12,085 nucleotides of DNA, taken from assembly GCA_903905285.1 (NCBI GenBank), contig CAIVFQ010000142.1, positions 1-12,085 of the forward strand. The letters are read 5' to 3'. How positions within the stretch are numbered: the first letter of the stretch is position 1; every line of letters starts with the position of its first letter. The notes below the pieces were generated by a model. That model was not told the DNA's origin. It ran no database searches and saw only the letters and a program-made list of their open reading frames with translations. This DNA is from an uncultured Alphaproteobacteria bacterium. GTDB taxonomy: Bacteria > Pseudomonadota > Alphaproteobacteria > Paracaedibacterales > CAIULA01. This document shows positions 6,900-12,085 of this stretch, one piece after another. The translations under genes were made by a program, and so were the position numbers.

Positions 6900-8327
6900 C
6901 TAGGCAACCTCAAGCTGTGAAGACAGCACATCTTGATGAAGAGACAGCAATCGATGAACCAAAATCGACACTCTGGTGCTTTTAGAGCCCTTAATAAAGA
7001 CAATGTCGCCATTCTGTAAGGAATCTAACAACGGTTTCCACAGGTCTTCAGCCTGTTCACTATAGCCCCCTTGTTGCGCAGATGGCAAACAATCAAGCAG
7101 CAACTTCATATCTCCAGCGCACGCAAATAACAGGTCCACGTTTGCCCTTTGAACGAAAGGCAAAAGATCTTTATGAAAAGTCGCACTGTCATCGCCTAAT
7201 TCTCGCATCTCCCCTAAAACTGCAATACGTCTACCACTCGGCAACTGCGTCAAAGCCGTTAACCCTGCTTGCATGGAACTGGGTTGAGCGTTATAGGCAT
7301 CGTCGATTAGGGTGATTGTCTTGTTCGGGGCTATGCAGACGGTATGCTTTTGCCCCCTGCCCCCAATTGGTTTCAAGTTCTCCAGTTCCTTCACCACTTT
7401 ATCCAAATTAAGCCCCAAACAATTAGCTGTTGCCAACACCATCAGGCTGTTCATAACGTAGTGATCGCCAACCAAAGATAATTTGTATTGAACAGGGTTT
7501 CCATTCACATGGGCCTCAACAAGGGTTGTGTCTGTTTTAGAGTCATACCCATGGCGAACTAGATGAACGTCAGAACCTTGTTTCTGACCCACTTTAACAA
7601 TTTTGCCAGCACCATAGCCTGTCGCCACCCGCGCCAAAAAATCAAAATAGTCATTATCATAATTCAAAATGGCCGTACCATCCTGCTTTAATCCCGCAAA
7701 AATTGTCGCCTTTTCGGCCGCAATTTTATCCAGGGTCTTTAAATGCCCGATGTGAGATTCGGCTATGGTCGTGATAATTGCAATATCATGTTGCACAAGA
7801 CGTGCAAGGGGCTCAATTTCACCCTCATGATTCATTCCAATTTCAAAAACACCAAACGCTGTATCTTCGTTTAAGGACGCCAAGCTTAACGGAACGCCAA
7901 CGTGATTGTTATAACTGGCTGGCGAATAAACCGTTGATCCAAATGCGCCCAAGGTCTGAGCCAACCATTCCTTGGTGGTGGTTTTGCCAGCACTGCCCGT
8001 AATGGCTACAACCTTGGCTTTTGAGCGCGCACGACTATATGTAGCCAACTGCCTTAAAGCTTTCAATGTATCGGGCACCACAAAATAGGTATGGTTTTTT
8101 AAAAAATCAGGGGGTGATTGGCTGATGATAAAGCCGGCAGCTCCCCTGTTAAAAGCCGCTTGCAAAAACTCGTGCCCATCGAAACTGTCACCTTGAACAG
8201 CAACAAAAATTTCACCTGGTTTTAAAGTTCGGCTGTCAATCGAAATACCGGTTGCTTCAAACTCAATCTGTCCTGTACTCACAAGACCCAAAGCTTGCAT
8301 TATATCGGTTACGCCCCACTTAGACAT
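6900..8327 (-). CDS. murF: UDP-MurNAc-tripeptide--D-Ala-D-Ala ligase MurF
   Basis: MurF completes the cytoplasmic precursor by adding D-Ala-D-Ala to the UDP-MurNAc-tripeptide with ATP. The 475-residue product has the MurF N-domain motif SIDSRTLKPGEIFVA (29-43), the P-loop TGSAGKTTTK (110-119), SPASYNNHVGVPLSL (135-149), FEIGMNHEGEI (161-171), TIAESHIGHL (187-196), GRGQ (323-326), IDDAYNAQPSSM (341-352), LGEMRELG (371-378) and IKGSKSTRVS (445-454). The usual YNANP is YNAQP here, a mild change. The start overlaps the murE stop by eight bases, with AAGGA (8336-8340) eight bases upstream, so the start is well supported. After the stop comes a 250-base gap before mraY. Confidence 0.97.
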   Translation of the reverse strand: MSKWGVTDIMQALGLVSTGQIEFEATGISIDSRTLKPGEIFVAVQGDSFDGHEFLQAAFNRGAAGFIISQSPPDFLKNHTYFVVPDTLKALRQLATYSRARSKAKVVAITGSAGKTTTKEWLAQTLGAFGSTVYSPASYNNHVGVPLSLASLNEDTAFGVFEIGMNHEGEIEPLARLVQHDIAIITTIAESHIGHLKTLDKIAAEKATIFAGLKQDGTAILNYDNDYFDFLARVATGYGAGKIVKVGQKQGSDVHLVRHGYDSKTDTTLVEAHVNGNPVQYKLSLVGDHYVMNSLMVLATANCLGLNLDKVVKELENLKPIGGRGQKHTVCIAPNKTITLIDDAYNAQPSSMQAGLTALTQLPSGRRIAVLGEMRELGDDSATFHKDLLPFVQRANVDLLFACAGDMKLLLDCLPSAQQGGYSEQAEDLWKPLLDSLQNGDIVFIKGSKSTRVSILVHRLLSLHQDVLSSQLEVA

Positions 8328-9783
8328 TCATACATTCCTTTAAAAAGGTTTCTGCTTCAATTTGGTCATCAAACGGATACGTCGTGTCGCCGATGATTTG
8401 ACCGGTTTCATGACCCTTGCCTGCAATTAATACTATATCACCTTCTTTTAATTGCGCAATTGCTGAACGAATGGCTTGGCGTCGATCGGCAATTTCCGTG
8501 GCATCAGGACAGGCTGCTAAAATTTGTTGACGGATAAACGTCGGGTCTTCATAACGGGGATTATCATCGGTGACTATCACCTGATCGGCATACTCACAGG
8601 CGATGGCGCCCATTTGTGGTCGTTTTAAGGCATCGCGGTTTCCTCCGCAACCAAACACAATCCACAGCCGCCCTTTAACGTGCGGACGCAGGTTTTGTAA
8701 TACTGTTTTCAAGGCATCGGGGGTGTGGGCATAATCCACGAAGACAGAACCATTATTATGGTCGCCGACCCATTGCATGCGCCCTTTGACTGCTTGTAAC
8801 GAAGGCAAAGCTTTAATTAAATCATCAAGAGGGGCACCGGTGGATAATGCCAGGCCTAACGCACACAGCAAGTTTTCCAATTGAAAGCGGCCGACTAAGT
8901 TGACACGTTGATTGTGATAAACCTGACCCATAAGGTTCAAATCAAATTCAAGAAAACCCGGGTGTTGGGTAATTCGCTGTATTGTCAAATCGGCTGGCTG
9001 AGTCAGACTGTACGTTATGATTTTTTGCGATCGTTGGTGACACAGCGTTTGCAGTGGATCGAAAAATGCACAATCTTTGTTAAGCGCTGCTGTCGCCCCT
9101 TGGGGCAAGACTTCAGTAAATAATTTGGACTTGGCCAAAAAGTAATTTTCCATCGTGCGATGGTAATCAAGATGATCTTGAGTCAGGTTTGTAAAACCAG
9201 CTGCCTTTAAATCAACCACATGAAGACGATATTGATCTAGGCCGTGGCTAGACGCCTCGAACGCAAAATGACTAACATGCACGCCGCCCAAACTATCAAG
9301 CGTTTTATGTAACGAAATGGGGTCAAGGGTCGTTAAAGAGGGGATCTTTAAGTCAATCGCCTGATTGGAAATCAAGCCCAAAGTGCCTAGACTGGCCGCC
9401 TTATGGCCGCACCCTTCCCACAGCTGACGGGTTAAGTGCGCCACGGAACTTTTTCCATTAGTCCCCGTCACGGCAACGGTATTTTCGGGTTGAAGGGGAT
9501 AAAACGCCTTGGCTAACTTCGCTAACATGAGTCGGGGGTTAAGGGTTGGGATGATTTTCACAGCTTTCTCATCATGAGTCTCATTCGCGCCAACAATAAC
9601 AGCACTAGCCCCTTGGTCAATGGCTTGTTGAATGTGGATATCTGCTTTTGCGCAAGGGATAGAAACAAATATATCGCCTGGTTGAACCTGGCGAGAATCA
9701 CAGGCGATGCCTTTTCCTAACGAAGCAATTTCTTCAAGCGGCCTTTGTAAGCCTTTAGTCAAAGTATCAGGCAAGGTAGTCAT
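8320..9783 (-). CDS. murE: UDP-MurNAc-tripeptide synthetase MurE (meso-DAP type)
   Basis: MurE adds the third residue of the stem peptide to UDP-MurNAc-L-Ala-D-Glu. The motif DDNPR (406-410) is the known signature of meso-diaminopimelate-adding enzymes, so the wall should be meso-DAP type. Other motifs in the 487-residue protein are CDSRQVQPGDIFV (28-40), P-loop TGTNGKSS (106-113), EASSHGLDQ (176-184), LTQDHLDYH (200-208), VDYAHTPDAL (349-358), FGCGGNRD (377-384) and GKGHE (455-459). Length is typical. It is the first mur gene in transcription order; the ftsI gene usually found before it is absent, and fdx lies there instead. The ATG overlaps the stop of a possible 16-codon ORF by ATGA. An AAGGA lies about a dozen bases upstream, further than ideal. 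Confidence 0.97.
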   Translation of the reverse strand: MTTLPDTLTKGLQRPLEEIASLGKGIACDSRQVQPGDIFVSIPCAKADIHIQQAIDQGASAVIVGANETHDEKAVKIIPTLNPRLMLAKLAKAFYPLQPENTVAVTGTNGKSSVAHLTRQLWEGCGHKAASLGTLGLISNQAIDLKIPSLTTLDPISLHKTLDSLGGVHVSHFAFEASSHGLDQYRLHVVDLKAAGFTNLTQDHLDYHRTMENYFLAKSKLFTEVLPQGATAALNKDCAFFDPLQTLCHQRSQKIITYSLTQPADLTIQRITQHPGFLEFDLNLMGQVYHNQRVNLVGRFQLENLLCALGLALSTGAPLDDLIKALPSLQAVKGRMQWVGDHNNGSVFVDYAHTPDALKTVLQNLRPHVKGRLWIVFGCGGNRDALKRPQMGAIACEYADQVIVTDDNPRYEDPTFIRQQILAACPDATEIADRRQAIRSAIAQLKEGDIVLIAGKGHETGQIIGDTTYPFDDQIEAETFLKECMNV

Positions 9784-9830
9784 ACAAATGTATCTTCCTT
9801 TTCCAGGGTGTCAATGACGTGTTGGACCAT
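9780..9830 (-). CDS. Possible 16-aa ORF coupled to murE
   Basis: A minus-strand frame encodes MVQHVIDTLEKEDTFV and stops in an ATGA overlap with the murE start. GAGG (9836-9839) sits five bases before its ATG, a better ribosome site than murE itself has. The frame stays open upstream of the ATG and could start from a TTG at 9866, just after the fdx stop, giving 28 residues rich in Lys and Glu. It may be a short leader whose translation delivers ribosomes to murE, a small protein, or chance. I recognise no family; it does not look like IscX, which follows fdx in enterobacteria. Confidence 0.3.
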   Translation of the reverse strand: MVQHVIDTLEKEDTFV

Positions 9831-9867
9831 TTTGCCCTCTTCCTCAACCTTTGTGCCTTTCTTCAAG

Positions 9868-10218
9868 TCAACCTGAAGATGTAGAAAGATCAACCATCAT
9901 ATTTCTTGTAGCCGCTGGCAAACGCACAGTCAGACCATCTAATTCTTCACTCATAATAATCTGACACCCTAACCGAGACGTATGGGTTAAACCAAACGCC
10001 AAATCTAGCATGTCTTCTTCATCCTCAGTGGCTGGCGCTAACAAGTCGTACCATTGGCTATCAATAACGACATGACAGGTTGAGCAGGCTAACGACCCTT
10101 CACAGGCCCCTTCTAAGTCAATTTTGTTTCGATGGGCAATTTCTAAAACTGAAAGACCAAGGGGCGCATCGACCTCTTTTACGTTTCCGTCTGTTTCGAT
10201 AAATTTCATTTTAGGCAT
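9868..10218 (-). CDS. fdx: ISC-type [2Fe-2S] ferredoxin
   Basis: This is the adrenodoxin-like ferredoxin of the ISC system, which supplies electrons during Fe-S cluster assembly on IscU in the cytoplasm. The 116-residue product has the cluster ligands Cys39, Cys45, Cys48 and Cys85 in the C-X5-C-X2-C...C pattern. It also has the family segments [18 protein letters not shown] (25-42), [20 protein letters not shown] (66-85) and RLPAATRN (99-106). The tail after 106 is about ten residues and not conserved. The start is ATG at 10218, with TGAG about eight bases upstream. A second ATG three codons in is possible. It lies 49 bases after hscA, the standard hscA-fdx order, and the two are probably co-transcribed with the mur genes downstream. 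Confidence 0.95.
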   Translation of the reverse strand: MPKMKFIETDGNVKEVDAPLGLSVLEIAHRNKIDLEGACEGSLACSTCHVVIDSQWYDLLAPATEDEEDMLDLAFGLTHTSRLGCQIIMSEELDGLTVRLPAATRNMMVDLSTSSG

Positions 10219-10267
10219 CGTTATTTCTCAATCTTTAATAAATGTACATAAATGAGAGTATGAAGAA

Positions 10268-11734
10268 TTAAGCATTTTGCCCTGACCTTAACTGCGATTC
10301 AATGGCAAGACGTTTTTGGCTGTCTTCAGTCTCACATAGAAAACTCTGCTGCAGCATAGTTTCTAAGTCTTTCAGGGTCAATCCATAACTGGGTTTTACA
10401 TCAACAGTTTGATAGGTGCCCGTCGTTTTCTCTTGCGCCTTTACCGTCAAAAGCCCATTGGCATCCAAGGAAAAGGTCACTTCAATTCTTGCAACGCCAG
10501 CGGATAAGGGGGGAATCCCTTCCAGAATAAACTCGGCCAGTGACCGGCAATCTTGCACCAGCTCACGCTCACCCTGAATCACGTGGATTTTCATGGCCGT
10601 TTGATGGGACTGATAGGTTGTAAACTCTTGCGAGATTGAAGCTGGAATGGGTGTATTACGGGGAATAATTTTCTCAACCAGTCCCCCTATCGTTTCTATC
10701 CCCAACGATAAAGGCGTAACATCCAATAATAACGTGTCGTCCCCTTGGGTCAGCGTCTGCGCCTGCAACGCAGCCCCCAGCGCCACCACCTGATCAGGGT
10801 CAAGGTTGATTAACGGCGGGGTTTCAAAAAAAGCCTCCACTGCTTTTCGTACAGACTGTAAGCGGGTTGACCCGCCTACCAAAACAACTCCCTTGATATC
10901 GTTGATAGCAAGGTCTGCATCAGTTAAAGCCTGCTGACAAATGCCTAACGTTTTGTCTATAAATGGTTTGGTTAATGTGTCCAACACGCTTTGCGTTAGT
11001 AGGGTCAGATTTTCCTTGGCGTGACGCGCAGCCCTAAGCGATATAAGCGTATCATCACGCTTGTGCCAATAGTCAACAATTGCTTGGTCAATATCATCGC
11101 CTCCAAGCTGGGTATCCCCCGCTGTTGCTAAAACCTGGAAAACACCCTTAGTCATCCGTAAAAGGGAAACATCAAAGGTCCCTCCTCCAAAGTCATAAAT
11201 GGCATACACCCCTTCGACACCATGGTCTAAACCATAACACAAGGCAGCCGCGGTTGGTTCGTTAATCAGGCGTAAAACTTCTAACCCCGCCAAGGTCGCA
11301 GCATCCTTGGTTGCTTGACGGGCTGTGTCATCAAAATAAGCCGGCACGGTAATAACTGCCTGATGGATAGGAGCGCCCAAAACTTTTTCAGCCGTCTGTT
11401 TAACGTGTTGCAAAACCTTCCCAGACAATTCAACGGGCGTTTTTAGCCCTTTAATTTTAAGGGATGGTTCTTGCATATGACGTTTGAACGATGAAAATTG
11501 AATGGCCTGCTCGTCGCCATCTTCTTCATTTATGCCAACAAGTACTTGTCCGTCTGCTTGGTAATTGACAACAGAAGGCAATAAATAACCCTCACCCAAA
11601 TTCAGGGCTTTTGGAGTGCCATCCTCGACATAGGCCACAACAGTATGGGTTGTTCCAAGGTCAATGCCGACCGCAAAGCCCAAAGGCTTGTTCGGGACAA
11701 AAGGGGTATTAGGTTCTTGAATTTGCAGCAACAT
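10268..11734 (-). CDS. hscA: Compact Hsp70-type Fe-S chaperone HscA
   Basis: HscA is the specialised Hsp70 that, with HscB, uses ATP to promote cluster release from IscU. The start is supported by LLQIQEP (2-8), which matches the HscA N-terminus, followed by GIDLGTTHTVVA (23-34). Phosphate and adenosine motifs are AIYDFGGGTFDVSLL (178-192) and VVLVGGSTRLQSVR (283-296). The linker and substrate domain follow: LLLDVTPLSLGIETIGGLVE (335-354), IHVIQGERELVQDCRSLAEF (383-402) and VKPSYGLTLKDL (446-457). Fusion to fdx context and these motifs separate it from DnaK. At 488 residues it is well short of the usual 590-620. The C-terminal helical lid is essentially missing, and two loops of the ATPase domain (around 85-105 and 222-255) look shorter than in E. 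coli HscA. The stop is 49 bases from fdx, so no lid remnant is hidden downstream. No clear Shine-Dalgarno precedes the ATG. Confidence 0.92.
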   Translation of the reverse strand: MLLQIQEPNTPFVPNKPLGFAVGIDLGTTHTVVAYVEDGTPKALNLGEGYLLPSVVNYQADGQVLVGINEEDGDEQAIQFSSFKRHMQEPSLKIKGLKTPVELSGKVLQHVKQTAEKVLGAPIHQAVITVPAYFDDTARQATKDAATLAGLEVLRLINEPTAAALCYGLDHGVEGVYAIYDFGGGTFDVSLLRMTKGVFQVLATAGDTQLGGDDIDQAIVDYWHKRDDTLISLRAARHAKENLTLLTQSVLDTLTKPFIDKTLGICQQALTDADLAINDIKGVVLVGGSTRLQSVRKAVEAFFETPPLINLDPDQVVALGAALQAQTLTQGDDTLLLDVTPLSLGIETIGGLVEKIIPRNTPIPASISQEFTTYQSHQTAMKIHVIQGERELVQDCRSLAEFILEGIPPLSAGVARIEVTFSLDANGLLTVKAQEKTTGTYQTVDVKPSYGLTLKDLETMLQQSFLCETEDSQKRLAIESQLRSGQNA

Positions 11735-11782
11735 TCTGTTTGTCTGATAAGTGTTTACACAGGATTCATGTGTGTTACGATT

Positions 11783-11810
11783 TATATAGTCATTTGATTT
11801 TATGTTTCTA
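11783..11810 (-). promoter_or_regulatory. Weak candidate promoter for hscA
   Basis: On the minus strand TAGAAA (11805-11810) lies 16 bases before TATATA (11783-11788). The first matches four of six consensus -35 positions and the second is a fair -10. Transcription would begin near 11776, giving a leader of about 40 bases. Both boxes fall in or at the edge of the inverted repeat at 11785-11889, so the element may supply the promoter. The match is weak. Confidence 0.22.
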
Positions 11811-11889
11811 CAGCGTCACCTCGTCGCTCGCTTAGTCAACTAATTGTCGCTCCTTGCTTCTTCTAAAAACATAAACTGAAACGACTATA
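11785..11889. repeat. Imperfect inverted repeat, MITE- or RPE-like element
   Basis: The 26-base arms 11785-11810 and 11864-11889 pair at 22 of 26 positions without gaps, including a 7-base outer block (TATAGTC with GACTATA) and a 9-base inner block (TTTATGTTT with AAACATAAA). The 53-base spacer between them is richer in G and C than the surroundings. The outermost TATA at both ends could be part of the arms or a target duplication, as made by TA-targeting IS630/mariner-type elements. No transposase is present. Short palindromic elements of this kind are known in Rickettsia and relatives; assignment to any named family is inference. Confidence 0.55.
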
Positions 11890-12039
11890 GTAGATGTTCT
11901 AAATCTGGCCAAGAAAAAAGGAAACTTTTAAGAATGCAAAAGATTTATCTGTTTTTATATTTTGTAAGTTTTTGTAACTACCCAGGTTGGGAAAGAAAAA
12001 AGTGTTTAAAGTTTTGTTCAAATCATTCATAAGTTTTGT
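11890..12039. other. AT-rich spacer, nothing assigned
   Basis: With the inverted repeat and the 50 bases before hscA, this makes a gap of about 300 bases between divergent genes. The spacer is AT-rich. A plus-strand frame of 32 codons (11934-12032) starts after an AGGA-like sequence but has no recognisable product and is probably chance. I see no clear promoter for the plus-strand gene at the edge. Confidence 0.4.
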
Positions 12040-12085
12040 ATGGATAAAAAAGATAAAGAGATAGAAGCCCTCAAAGAAGAGATAG
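12040..12085 (+). CDS. Start of an unidentified plus-strand gene, cut by window edge
   Basis: From the ATG at 12040 the frame reads MDKKDKEIEALKEEI and runs off the window. The alternating Lys/Glu with spaced Ile and Leu is typical of an amphipathic or coiled-coil helix, and the codons look like coding sequence. No Shine-Dalgarno is visible, and the frame is open for another ten codons upstream, so the start is uncertain. It would be divergent from hscA. Fifteen codons are too few to name a function. Confidence 0.35.
   Translation, partial: MDKKDKEIEALKEEI

Noticed and set aside
6653..7012. Minus-strand open frame of 119 codons between murF and mraY
   Set aside because: It begins inside the conserved C-terminus of murF in another frame and then runs through the palindrome and repeat. 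No family resemblance and no ribosome site.
11785..11889. Possible CRISPR or tRNA gene near the inverted repeat
   Set aside because: There is only one inverted pair and no regularly spaced direct repeats, and no tRNA cloverleaf with a TTCRA-type arm.
11934..12032. Plus-strand 32-codon ORF upstream of the edge gene
   Set aside because: Short, AT-driven composition, no recognisable domain. The AGGA-like sequence is about a dozen bases away.

Overview
The window is a minus-strand run of cell-wall genes from the dcw (division and cell wall) cluster. It is preceded, in transcription order, by two genes of iron-sulfur cluster maturation. Read right to left the order is hscA, fdx, murE, murF, mraY, murD, ftsW, murG, murC. 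A protein start on the plus strand is cut by the right edge.

The organism is a Gram-negative bacterium that makes meso-diaminopimelate peptidoglycan, since MurE carries a DNPR motif. It is most likely an alphaproteobacterium. The ISC-type ferredoxin, with its RLPAATRN tail, is close to those of Rickettsiales and related lineages. Palindromic, apparently mobile non-coding elements between otherwise tight operon genes fit the Rickettsiales/Holosporales group of intracellular bacteria. The placement below class level is inference.

Layout: 1-97 holds no recognisable gene. 98-5153 is a compact block (murC, murG, ftsW, murD) with 4-base ATGA overlaps at murD/ftsW and ftsW/murG. 5154-5560 is a 407-base gap full of small stem-loops. 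5561-6649 is mraY. 6650-6899 is a second gap with a perfect 25-base palindrome. The two gaps share a related 36-base sequence, so mraY sits between two copies of one element. 6900-9783 is murF and murE, overlapping by 8 bases. A possible 16-codon ORF joins fdx to murE. 9868-11734 is fdx and a short hscA. 11785-11889 is a large imperfect inverted repeat upstream of hscA.

The wall genes form an almost complete lipid II pathway. MurC, MurD, MurE and MurF build the UDP-MurNAc-pentapeptide in the cytoplasm. MraY attaches it to undecaprenyl phosphate to give lipid I, and MurG adds GlcNAc to give lipid II. FtsW polymerises lipid II at the division septum. HscA and Fdx serve Fe-S cluster assembly and are not part of wall synthesis. 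They occupy the place where mraZ, mraW, ftsL and ftsI usually lie.

The coding content is ordinary apart from a compact HscA that lacks the C-terminal lid. The less explained material is the non-coding sequence: the paired elements around mraY, the stem-loop chain between mraY and murD, and the inverted repeat upstream of hscA. I see no clear new gene system.
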